From assembly GCA_020160955.1 (NCBI GenBank), contig JAIUOX010000044.1, positions 1 to 37,721 of the forward strand: a DNA stretch of 37,721 nucleotides, in the 5' to 3' direction. The stretch's first letter is position 1. The number at the start of each line of letters is the position of its first letter. Below, in pieces: positions 26,741 through 33,654 of this stretch. The stretch comes from Pseudomonadota bacterium (GTDB lineage Bacteria; Pseudomonadota; Alphaproteobacteria; Reyranellales; Reyranellaceae). A model generated the notes under the pieces. That model made no database searches, was not told the DNA's origin, and saw nothing but the letters and a program-made list of their open reading frames with translations. The position numbers and the translations under genes are program-made.

Positions 26741-27870
26741 TGAAGATGAAAGCAGCTGTTCTCACGACCTGCGGTGCGCCGCGCCCGTTCGCCAAGAGCA
26801 AGCCGATCCACGTCCTCGAGGTCGATCTCGATCCGCCGGGCGAAGGCGAGGTGCTGGTCAAGGTCGGCGGCGGTGGCCTCTGCCACTCCGACCTGTCGCT
26901 GATCAATGGCGACCGGCCGCGGCCGGTGCCGATCGTGCTGGGCCACGAGGGCTCGGGCGAGATCGTCGAGGTCGGCGCCGGCGTGCACGACGTCAAGCCG
27001 GGCGACCATGTCTGCTTCACCTTCAACGTGAGCTGCGGCCGCTGCCGCCGCTGCCTCGAGGGCCGGCCCTACATCTGCGAGCGCTCGATCAGCCCGCGCG
27101 CCGCCGGCCAGCTGCTGTCGGGCCATCACCGCCTGCACCTCGACGGCAAGCCGGTGAACCACCATTCCGGCGTGTCGTGCTACGCCGAGTACGCGGTCGT
27201 CGATCGCGGCTCGGTGGTGGTGATCGACCGCTCGCTGCCGCTCGACGTGGCGGCGCTGTTCGGCTGCGCCGTGGTCACCGGCGTCGGCGCGGTGGTGAAC
27301 ACCGCGCAGATCCGGCCGGGCAGCACCGTCGCCGTGGTCGGCCTGGGCGGCGTCGGCCTGAGCGGCCTGATGGGCGCGGTGCTGGCCGGCGCCAGCCGCA
27401 TCGTCGCGATCGACCTGTCCGACGAGAAGCTCGGCCTGGCGCGCCAGCTCGGCGCCACCGACACGGTCAACGCGCGCGACGCCGACCACGTCCAGCAGGT
27501 CCGCGACCTGACCGACGGCGGCGTCGACTATGCCTTCGACCTCGCCGGCACCATCAAGGCGATGGAGACCGCCTACCTCGTGACGCGTTGGGGCGGCACG
27601 ACGGTCACCGCCGGCCTGTCGCCGATCCAGGCCGACTTCTCATTCAAGCAGAGCATGCTGGTCAGCGAGGAGAAGACCATCAAGGGCAGCTACATGGGCA
27701 GCTGCGTGCCGGTGCGCGACATCCCGCGCTTCATTGCGCTCTACCAGCAGGGCAAGCTGCCGGTCGACCGCATGGTCAGCCAGCGCATCGGCTTCGACGA
27801 GATCAATGCCGGCTTCGACCGGCTGCAGGACGTCGCCACCGTCAGGCAGGTGCTGGTTCCGCACGGATGA
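26740..27870 (+). CDS. Zinc-dependent alcohol dehydrogenase (MDR superfamily)
   Basis: 376 residues. The start at 26740 overlaps the SDR stop and is preceded by GACGGAGG; a second ATG two codons later is equally placed for the conserved MKAAVL. Catalytic zinc ligands are Cys48 (GLCHSDL), His69 and Glu70 (GHEGSGEI), with a later cysteine in FGCAVVTG. The structural zinc lobe has four cysteines, Cys99, 102, 105 and 113. The NAD-binding motif is GLGGVGLSGLMG. This matches class III-like and benzyl-alcohol-type zinc dehydrogenases. It is probably cytoplasmic and oxidises an alcohol or reduces an aldehyde together with the SDR. The following channel gene overlaps its end by four bases. Confidence 0.93.
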   Translation: MKMKAAVLTTCGAPRPFAKSKPIHVLEVDLDPPGEGEVLVKVGGGGLCHSDLSLINGDRPRPVPIVLGHEGSGEIVEVGAGVHDVKPGDHVCFTFNVSCGRCRRCLEGRPYICERSISPRAAGQLLSGHHRLHLDGKPVNHHSGVSCYAEYAVVDRGSVVVIDRSLPLDVAALFGCAVVTGVGAVVNTAQIRPGSTVAVVGLGGVGLSGLMGAVLAGASRIVAIDLSDEKLGLARQLGATDTVNARDADHVQQVRDLTDGGVDYAFDLAGTIKAMETAYLVTRWGGTTVTAGLSPIQADFSFKQSMLVSEEKTIKGSYMGSCVPVRDIPRFIALYQQGKLPVDRMVSQRIGFDEINAGFDRLQDVATVRQVLVPHG

Positions 27871-28316
27871 TCGCCAACCTGCTGCTGGCCGGCGTGATGG
27901 TGGGATCCACCGTGGTCATCCATTTCGCCGGGCTGCTGATCCTGATGTGGCTGTTGCGCGCGCGCGGCCACAACTTCCGCGCCCACGAGAGCATACTCGG
28001 GCAGATCGCCGCCATCGTGTTCGTCGTGCTGGGCCTGGTCGCGATCCACACGGTCGAGATCTGGCTCTACGCCATCGTGTACTTCGGGCTGGGGGCGCTG
28101 GGGAATTTCGAGGAGGCGCTGTACTTCTCGACCACCAGCTTCACGACGATCGGCTACGGCGACGTCGTGCTCGACCGGCAGTGGCGCATCCTCGGCGCCA
28201 TCGAGGGCGCCAACGGGCTGATCCTGTTCGGCTGGTCGACGGCGTTCCTGTTCTCGGTCACCGCGCGCATCCGCACGCTGGAGCACGACTGGCTGGAAGC
28301 GCCGCGGGACAAGTGA
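27867..28316 (+). CDS. Small two-pore-helix-type potassium channel family protein
   Basis: 149-residue membrane protein. Three hydrophobic segments are seen at about residues 5-28, 43-72 and 108-133. Between the last two lies a pore loop with the potassium selectivity filter TTIGYGD (filter Thr94-Asp99). The last two helices plus pore loop match the Ion_trans_2 channel unit; the first helix is an extra N-terminal segment. No cytoplasmic RCK domain is present, so gating must rely on voltage, partners or nothing. The ATG overlaps the dehydrogenase stop (ATGA at 27867-27870), giving an unusual dehydrogenase-channel operon. Similar short channel proteins are known in alphaproteobacteria, mostly uncharacterised. 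Confidence 0.87.
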   Translation: MIANLLLAGVMVGSTVVIHFAGLLILMWLLRARGHNFRAHESILGQIAAIVFVVLGLVAIHTVEIWLYAIVYFGLGALGNFEEALYFSTTSFTTIGYGDVVLDRQWRILGAIEGANGLILFGWSTAFLFSVTARIRTLEHDWLEAPRDK

Positions 28317-28318
28317 AA

Positions 28319-28379
28319 GGTCCCTCGCTGCGCTCGGGATGACAAGAAAGGCCTGTCATCCCGAGCGCAGCGAGGGACC
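28319..28379. repeat. Perfect 26-bp palindromic repeat between convergent genes
   Basis: Arms 28319-28344 and 28354-28379 are exact reverse complements of 26 bases with a 9-base spacer. It fills the gap between the channel gene (plus) and the nitroreductase gene (minus). Its arm contains the CCCGAGCGCAGCGAGGGAC core that I recall as a common interspersed repeat in several high-GC proteobacteria; this was not searched. A pyrimidine/T-rich tail follows on the plus strand, so it can serve as a two-way terminator. Confidence 0.8.
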
Positions 28380-28387
28380 CTTCTCTT

Positions 28388-29221
28388 TCAACGCACCTCG
28401 AAGCCCATCGCGGCGAGGATGCCGCGCAGGCGCTCGCGGCCGTTCATCGAGGCGATCGGGCCGAGGCGATTCTTGACGCGCTGGGTCCAGGTCGTCGCCT
28501 GCATCTCGTTGCGCGACGAGAAGGCCGCCATCTCCTTGTCGTAGGCGGCGCGGTCGGCGGCCTCGCCGGTGGCGCCGTAGCGGCCGTGGTGCAGCACGCT
28601 CGACTGCGGCAGCCGCGGCTTGACCTCGGCCTTTGCCGCCGGGTCGGGATGGCCGACGCACAGGCCGAACACCACCACCGCCTGCTTCGGCAGGCCGACC
28701 AGCTCGGCGACGCGCTGCGGGTCGTTGCGCATGGCGCCGATATAGACCGTGCCGAGCCCCAGCGACTCGGCCGCGACCGTGGCGTTCTGGGCGGCCAGCG
28801 CGGCGTCGATCGCGGCGACCATGAAGGTCTCGAGCCACGGCATGGTCTCGAAGGTCGTCTTCTCGGCGTCGGCGATGCGCTGGTTGCGCGCCATGTCGGC
28901 AACCCACAGCAGGAACAGCGGGCACTGCTCGATGTGCTTCTGGTTGCCGGCGATCTTCGCCAGTTCCTTCTTCACCGCCGGGTCGCTGACTGCGACCACC
29001 GACCACCACTGCATGTTCGAGCTGGTGGCGGCCGACGACGCGGCGGCGACCAGCGTCTCGAGCGTGCCGGGCGGCAGCGGGTCGGGCCGGTAGGCGCGCA
29101 CCGAACGGTGCTCGAGCAGGGCGGCGATGACGTCGTTCCACGGGCCGGCGGCCGGCACGGCGGCGCCGTAGCGGCGCTGCAGGGCGTGGGCCTTGGAGGA
29201 GGCGGGGGCTAGCGAGTCCAT
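28388..29221 (-). CDS. Nitroreductase family protein (NfsA/Frp-like flavin reductase)
   Basis: 277-residue FMN-dependent NAD(P)H oxidoreductase. The N-terminal signature LLEHRSVRAYRPDPLPPG and SSAATSSNMQWWSVVAV bind FMN phosphate and the ring; GLGTVYIGAMRN and VVVFGLCVGHP are the family's later blocks. The C-terminal extension (YDKEMAAFSSRNE, then TWTQRV) is typical of the NfsA subgroup with NADPH preference. Its start overlaps the end of the MFS gene by 13 bases. It could reduce nitro or quinone groups, or supply reduced flavin to other enzymes. It is the last gene of the minus-strand operon and ends just before the 26-bp palindrome. Confidence 0.9.
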   Translation of the reverse strand: MDSLAPASSKAHALQRRYGAAVPAAGPWNDVIAALLEHRSVRAYRPDPLPPGTLETLVAAASSAATSSNMQWWSVVAVSDPAVKKELAKIAGNQKHIEQCPLFLLWVADMARNQRIADAEKTTFETMPWLETFMVAAIDAALAAQNATVAAESLGLGTVYIGAMRNDPQRVAELVGLPKQAVVVFGLCVGHPDPAAKAEVKPRLPQSSVLHHGRYGATGEAADRAAYDKEMAAFSSRNEMQATTWTQRVKNRLGPIASMNGRERLRGILAAMGFEVR

Positions 29222-30447
29222 GCGGGGGCGGCCTGTGGCTTGGCCCGGGTGATGGCGGTCACCAGGGCGAGGAGGATGAAGGCGACGACGATCATGAAGA
29301 TCGCGCGCGGCTCGTGGCGATCCATCAGGAAGCCATAGAGCAACGGCGCCACCATGCCGCCCAGGTTGAAGCCGGTCGAGACGAAGCCGAACACCTTGCC
29401 GAACGAGCCGGGCGGGGTGACGGCGCGGACCATCATGTCGCGCGACGGCTGGATCATGCCGTTGAGCAGCCCGCCCAGCGACATCACGCCGACGAGGATG
29501 GCGGCCGGCATGCTGACCCATGCCATCAGCGCCGCCATGGTCGAGGTGAAGGCGAAGCCGATCGCCGCCACCCGCTCGTGGTGCGGCGTGCGGTCGGCGA
29601 TGATGCCGCCCAGCAGCACGCCGGCGGCGCTGAACAGCAGGAAGCCCGACAGGCCGATATTGGCGACCGACGCCGGCGTGTCGTGGATCGCCGCCAGGGC
29701 GACCACGCTGTAGGTCTGGATGCCGCCGTTGGCCATGGCGATGCAGAAGAAGAAAAGCAGGTTGCGCAGGATCGGCGGGCTGAGCAGCAGGTCGAGGCCG
29801 ACCTTCGACTCGGCCTTGCCCGGCTCCATCGGCTTGCGCACCACGCGCGGCAGCACGCCGCCCGCCACGACCAGCAGCAGCGCCACCGCGACCGACAGGC
29901 CGGCGGCGAACAGGAAGGCGGCCTGCCAGTTCCAGATCGCCGCGCAAGCCAGCATCATCGCCGGCGTCACGCCCGAGCCGAGGTAGCCCGCGAAGGTGTG
30001 GATCGAGAACGCCTTGCCGATCTTGCGCGCGTCGACGGCGGCCGAGAGGATCGAGTAGTCGGCCGGGTGGTAGACCGTGTTGGCGACGCCCAGCAGGGCG
30101 TAGGCGATGACGAAGAACCAGTAGCCCGGCAGCAGCGCCGCCGCGGTGATCGCGATGCCGCCGACCACCAGCCCGGCGGTCAGCATCAGCCGCGGCCCGA
30201 TGCGGTCGACCAGGAAGCCGGCCGGCGTCTGCAGCGCCGCCGAGGCGACGTTGAACGCGGTCAGCGCCAGCGCGAGCTGGGTGTAGCTGACGCCGAACGC
30301 CTCGCGCACCTGGCCGAAGATCGGCGGCAGCAGCATCAGGTGGACGTGGCTCACGAAGTGGGCCAGCGCCACCAGCGCGATCACCTTGGCGTCGCGGTCG
30401 AGCCCCGGCTTGGCCGGCAGGGCGAGCGGTTCACTCGTCGACGACAT
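29209..30447 (-). CDS. MFS transporter (Fsr / fosmidomycin-resistance-like)
   Basis: 412-residue, twelve-helix inner-membrane carrier. The opening LVALAHFVSHVHLMLLPPIF resembles the Fsr-type efflux branch of MFS. The TM2-TM3 loop is GFLVDRIGPR, a relaxed version of the MFS signature. TM4-5 contain YHPADYSILS and FSIHTFAGYLGSGVTPA, also seen in that branch, whose members export small drugs or sugars-like compounds, although direction here is not provable. The gene overlaps its upstream neighbour (FAH family) by 17 bases and the nitroreductase gene by 13, so the three form a tightly coupled set. No clear ribosome-binding site precedes the ATG. Confidence 0.9.
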   Translation of the reverse strand: MSSTSEPLALPAKPGLDRDAKVIALVALAHFVSHVHLMLLPPIFGQVREAFGVSYTQLALALTAFNVASAALQTPAGFLVDRIGPRLMLTAGLVVGGIAITAAALLPGYWFFVIAYALLGVANTVYHPADYSILSAAVDARKIGKAFSIHTFAGYLGSGVTPAMMLACAAIWNWQAAFLFAAGLSVAVALLLVVAGGVLPRVVRKPMEPGKAESKVGLDLLLSPPILRNLLFFFCIAMANGGIQTYSVVALAAIHDTPASVANIGLSGFLLFSAAGVLLGGIIADRTPHHERVAAIGFAFTSTMAALMAWVSMPAAILVGVMSLGGLLNGMIQPSRDMMVRAVTPPGSFGKVFGFVSTGFNLGGMVAPLLYGFLMDRHEPRAIFMIVVAFILLALVTAITRAKPQAAPAWTR

Positions 30448-31273
30448 GGGCGCCCAGCGTGCCGATGGAAGAGATCTCGACCTCGAGCCGGTCGCCGGCC
30501 TTCATCCAGAGCGGCGGCTTGCGGCCCAGCCCGACCCCGTCGGGCGTGCCGGTGGCGATGACGTCACCGGGCTCCAGCGGGGTGAAGGTCGACAGGTACG
30601 AGACGATCGCCGCCACGTCGAAGATCATGTGGTCGGTGGTGTCGTGCTGCACGACCGTACCGTTCAGGCGTGTCGTCAGCTCCAGCGTCTGCGGATCGGG
30701 AATCTCGTCGGCGGTCACCAGCCACGGGCCGAGCGGCCCGGTGCCGGGGAAGTTCTTGCCGGCGGTGACCGAGTGCTTCTGGTAGTCGCGCACGCTGCCG
30801 TCGATGAAGCAGGTGTAGCCGGCCACCACCGACAGCGCGCGCTCGCGCGGCACGGCGCGGCACCGCGCGCCGATTACCAGCGCCAGTTCGCCCTCGTAGT
30901 CGAAGTCGCCCGAGGCGCGCGGCCGCACCATCGCGCCGCCCGGCGCGACCAGCGTGCTGGTGAAGCGCGAGAAGACGCTGGGATGGCTGGGCAGGGCGCG
31001 CCCGACCTCGCCGGCGTGGCTGGCGTAGTTGATGCCGACGCAAAGGATCTTGCCGGGATCGGGGATCACCGGCTGGAGCGCGACCGCGTCGAGCGGGAAA
31101 TCGGGCGTGGCGCCGTTCGCCGCCGCGGCCAGTTCGGGCAGCGCCCTGGCCTCGAGCACGGCGCGCAGGCTCGGCCAGCGGCCGCCGGTGCGGGCCGACA
31201 GGTCGACGACACCGCCGTCGACGACGGCGCCGAATTTCAGCGAATCTGCATGGCGAAAAGTGACCAAACGCAT
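30431..31273 (-). CDS. Fumarylacetoacetate hydrolase (FAH) family protein
   Basis: 280 residues of the FAH fold. The N-terminal cap domain ends near residue 70. The catalytic domain holds the metal ligands Glu127 and Glu129 (FDYEGELALVIG) and Asp159 (CFIDGSVRDYQ), with His86 in INYASHAGE as probable general base. The C-terminal IATGTPDGVGLG is a family hallmark. Members hydrolyse C-C bonds in acylpyruvates, decarboxylate oxaloacetate or isomerise ring-cleavage products; homogentisate, gentisate and catechol meta pathways all use one. Here it is cotranscribed with an MFS carrier and a nitroreductase, consistent with catabolism of an aromatic or dicarboxylic compound. The specific reaction is not deducible. 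Confidence 0.92.
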   Translation of the reverse strand: MRLVTFRHADSLKFGAVVDGGVVDLSARTGGRWPSLRAVLEARALPELAAAANGATPDFPLDAVALQPVIPDPGKILCVGINYASHAGEVGRALPSHPSVFSRFTSTLVAPGGAMVRPRASGDFDYEGELALVIGARCRAVPRERALSVVAGYTCFIDGSVRDYQKHSVTAGKNFPGTGPLGPWLVTADEIPDPQTLELTTRLNGTVVQHDTTDHMIFDVAAIVSYLSTFTPLEPGDVIATGTPDGVGLGRKPPLWMKAGDRLEVEISSIGTLGAHVVDE

Positions 31274-31287
31274 CGCGCGACCATGGC

Positions 31288-31317
31288 AAAAGCCGCCGTG
31301 CCTGTCACTCGAGCGGC
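31288..31317 (-). terminator. Weak terminator-like hairpin between racemase and FAH genes
   Basis: Read on the minus strand, GCCGC (31317-31313), a 16-base loop and GCGGC (31296-31292) are followed by TTTT (31291-31288), nine bases after the racemase stop. The stem is only five base pairs, so it may attenuate rather than end transcription inside the operon. Confidence 0.28.
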
Positions 31318-31325
31318 AGCGAAGC

Positions 31326-32072
31326 CTACTTTGCCAGCAGGGTCTTCTTCAGGGCCGGGGACAGGCCGATGCTGTCGACCGGCGCGGGGCGCGACAGCGA
31401 GCCGACCGACGCCTTGCGCGGCGCCTGGCCGGCCAGTCCCTCGGCCATCGAGAGGGCGCAGGCGACGCCGTCGAGCAGCGGCACCTCGACCGCCTTGGCG
31501 AGCTTGGCCGCCAGGCCGGCCAGCCCGGCGCCGCCCAGGATCACCACGTCGGCGCCGTCCTCGCGGGCGCAGGCGGTGCAGCCCTCGGCCAGCAGCGCCA
31601 TCGCCGCCTTCGGGTTGCGCGCGATATCGGCACCGGTCGGTGCGACGGTGCGCACCGAGGCGAGCCGCGACGACAGGCCATGGCCGGCGACGAATTCCTC
31701 CAACATCGACTTCCAGCGCTCGCCGCCGGTCACGATCGAGAAGCGGTCGCCCATCGCGCAGGCCTGCAGGATCGAGGCGTCGGCCATGCCGACCACCGGC
31801 ACGTCGGCGATCTCCTTCAGCGCCGCGAGGCCGGGATCGCCAAAGCAGGCCAGCACCACCGCGTCCTTGGTCCCGCGATCGTTGGCCAGTGCGTCGACCG
31901 CGGCATGGCCGGCGACGGCGTAGCCGACGCGCGAGGCGATGTAGCGCGGCCCGAACCGGCCGGTCGCGGCGCGCAGCCGGGTGCCCTTCGCCGCGAAGCC
32001 CCGGGCGGTGCGCAGCACGAGATCGGTGATCGACCGGGTGGTGTTGGGGTTGATCAGCAGGATCTCGGTCAT
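31326..32072 (-). CDS. Asp/Glu/hydantoin racemase family protein lacking the second catalytic cysteine
   Basis: 248 residues. The N-terminus LLINPNTTRSITD is the hydantoin-racemase hallmark, and the first catalytic cysteine is Cys76 (VVLACFGDPG). The second site, normally LGCAG, reads ILGGAGLAG: the residue at 181 is glycine. Two-base racemases of this family need both cysteines, so the protein more likely catalyses a one-base reaction (decarboxylation, isomerisation or hydrolysis) or is a divergent subgroup. The ATG overlaps the stop of the glycosylase-like gene (ATGA). It is followed by a weak terminator-like hairpin and then the FAH gene. Family membership is firm; activity is uncertain. 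Confidence 0.87.
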   Translation of the reverse strand: MTEILLINPNTTRSITDLVLRTARGFAAKGTRLRAATGRFGPRYIASRVGYAVAGHAAVDALANDRGTKDAVVLACFGDPGLAALKEIADVPVVGMADASILQACAMGDRFSIVTGGERWKSMLEEFVAGHGLSSRLASVRTVAPTGADIARNPKAAMALLAEGCTACAREDGADVVILGGAGLAGLAAKLAKAVEVPLLDGVACALSMAEGLAGQAPRKASVGSLSRPAPVDSIGLSPALKKTLLAK

Positions 32073-32794
32073 GTTCGCATCATCTCCTGGAGGCGGTTGG
32101 CGTCGATGTTCTCGCCGATTGACAGGGCGCAGGTGCGCGACACCCAGGTCATCGGCAGGCCGCTCTCGGCCCGCCAGGCATTGAGCTGCGCCTGGGCCGC
32201 GCGCAGGTCCTTCTTCGTGGTGCCGCTGTCGCTCAACGGCACGCCGGCATCGCGCAGGCAGAGCAGCACGTGCGGCGTCAGCACGAACCCGTCCCAGCCG
32301 AGGAAGCGCAGGAAATACTGCCCGGTGTTGCCGCCCAGCCGCGAGCCGCGCTTGGCCAGCAGGTCGAGCAGCCCGACCTGGTCGTCGGCCGGCCAGGCGG
32401 CGAGGAATCGGCCGAAGCTGCCGTGCTCGGCGGCGATGTCGCTCACGAACCTGGCGTTGTCGCGCACCGAGCGGATCTTCTGCGGGTTGCGCACGATGCG
32501 CTTGTCCGAGGCCAGCCCGTCCCAGTACTCGGCCGGCTGGAACAGCAGCCGGCGCGGCGCGAAGCCCAGGAAGGCGTCCTCGAAGCCCGGCCACTTCTTC
32601 TCGATCACGCTCCACACGAAGCCGGCGGAGAAGACCCGCGCCGCCATCTGCGACAGCACGCGGTCGTCGGCCAGCTTGGCGATCGCACCCTTCACGGGCC
32701 TGGGCGGCATCAGGCGCGCCAGCGCCTTGTCGCCGCCCTTGCGCTCCGCGGCGCGCTGCCGGATGCGTTCGAAGGTCAGGATCCGCCGGGCCAT
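32069..32794 (-). CDS. DNA-3-methyladenine glycosylase I (Tag)-like protein, divergent
   Basis: 241 residues. The middle region FSAGFVWSVIEKKWPGFEDA followed by RIVRNPQKIRSVRDNARFV corresponds to the Tag segment containing the alkylbase pocket and helix-hairpin-helix. However, the Zn-binding N-terminal Cys-x-W element of E. coli Tag is absent, and the residue aligning with the base-recognising Glu38 appears to be Arg; the Trp equivalent to Trp46 is kept. The C-terminal part (YFLRFLGWDGFVLTPHVL, ending LQEMMRT) differs from Tag. It may be a glycosylase of altered specificity or a protein with a new role. It starts eight bases after the alpha/beta hydrolase gene, with GGAG overlapping that stop, and overlaps the racemase-like gene. 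Confidence 0.75.
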   Translation of the reverse strand: MARRILTFERIRQRAAERKGGDKALARLMPPRPVKGAIAKLADDRVLSQMAARVFSAGFVWSVIEKKWPGFEDAFLGFAPRRLLFQPAEYWDGLASDKRIVRNPQKIRSVRDNARFVSDIAAEHGSFGRFLAAWPADDQVGLLDLLAKRGSRLGGNTGQYFLRFLGWDGFVLTPHVLLCLRDAGVPLSDSGTTKKDLRAAQAQLNAWRAESGLPMTWVSRTCALSIGENIDANRLQEMMRT

Positions 32795-32802
32795 CGCCGG
32801 CG

Positions 32803-33567
32803 CTACTCCAGCCAGCCGTCGAAGAAGTCGAACACCGAGGCCTTGAACAGGCCGTGCGCGATCATCGAGAAGTGGTCGCAGCCGGGCAGGGTCACCGCCC
32901 TGGCGCCGGCGATCGCGTCGGCCAGCCCCTGCGGCGGTCCCGCCAGCTGGTCGCGGTTGCCGGCGATCACCAGGGTCGGCCGCCGGATCGCCGCCAGCGC
33001 GTCGCGCGTGATCGGCTCGCGCGGCCCGCGCGAGCAGGCGGCCAGCGCCAGCCGGTCCTCCTTCTGCTCGTCGGCGAAGTGGCGGAAGCTCTTCAGCATC
33101 GGGTCCTCGATGGCGTCGGGCGAGGCCGCCTCCATCGCCTTCGCCATGCCCTCGGGATCGCGCGGCGGCTCGAAGATCCGGCCGCCGACTCCGGCCACCA
33201 CGAGGTGGTCGACGCGCGACGGCTCCTCGAGCGCGGCGGTCAGCGCGATGTGCGCGCCCATCGAGAAGCCCAGCAGGTGGGCGCGCTCGACCCCGGCCTG
33301 GTCGAGCAGGGCGAAGACGTCGCGGGCCATCGCCCGGCGGTCGTAGAGCGCCGCGTCGTGCGGCTTGGCGCTCTCGCCGTGGCCGCGGCAGTCCAGCGCG
33401 AAGCCGCGCAGGCCCTTGCCCGCGATGGCGTCGTACCAGCCCATGCGCTTCCAGTTCTCGTACTTGTTGGACGAGAAGCCGTGCACCAGCACGATCGCCT
33501 TGGCCGCGCCGGGCGGGCCGAACTCGTCGTAGGCGAGCGTGAGCCCGTCGGAGGTGAATTGAGCCAT
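32803..33567 (-). CDS. Alpha/beta hydrolase
   Basis: 254-residue cytoplasmic alpha/beta hydrolase. The oxyanion-hole motif is LVHGFSSN (about residues 27-34), the nucleophile elbow GFSMG puts Ser102 at the active site, and the likely acid and base are Asp206 (GNRDQ) and His232 (GCDHFSM). The DCRGHGES segment at 59-66 is typical of epoxide hydrolase/ester hydrolase and carboxylesterase-like members. Length and motif spacing are normal. It is the first gene of the six-gene minus-strand operon and is divergent from the sulfatase gene across an 87-base spacer. Substrate unknown; an ester, lactone or enol-lactone fits the context. Confidence 0.92.
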   Translation of the reverse strand: MAQFTSDGLTLAYDEFGPPGAAKAIVLVHGFSSNKYENWKRMGWYDAIAGKGLRGFALDCRGHGESAKPHDAALYDRRAMARDVFALLDQAGVERAHLLGFSMGAHIALTAALEEPSRVDHLVVAGVGGRIFEPPRDPEGMAKAMEAASPDAIEDPMLKSFRHFADEQKEDRLALAACSRGPREPITRDALAAIRRPTLVIAGNRDQLAGPPQGLADAIAGARAVTLPGCDHFSMIAHGLFKASVFDFFDGWLE

Positions 33568-33654
33568 GACTTCCCCTAGCCCTTGGGATGAACGCTCTCA
33601 AGTTGATTGCGGCCTCAGGGTATCGGACAACAGGTCCAACGAAAGAGGAAACGC
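33568..33654. promoter_or_regulatory. Short divergent spacer between hydrolase operon and sulfatase gene
   Basis: Eighty-seven bases hold the start regions of two divergent units. GAGGAA at 33645-33650 is the ribosome-binding site of the sulfatase gene. A TTGATT at 33603-33608 is the most promoter-like hexamer on the plus strand, but no well-spaced -10 partner was found. Transcription of the two units may be co-regulated from here. Confidence 0.35.

Noticed and set aside
32069..33601. Apparent 510-residue fusion ahead of the Tag-like protein
   Set aside because: The N-terminal half is a frame-shifted copy of the alpha/beta hydrolase gene; the real start is the ATG at 32794.
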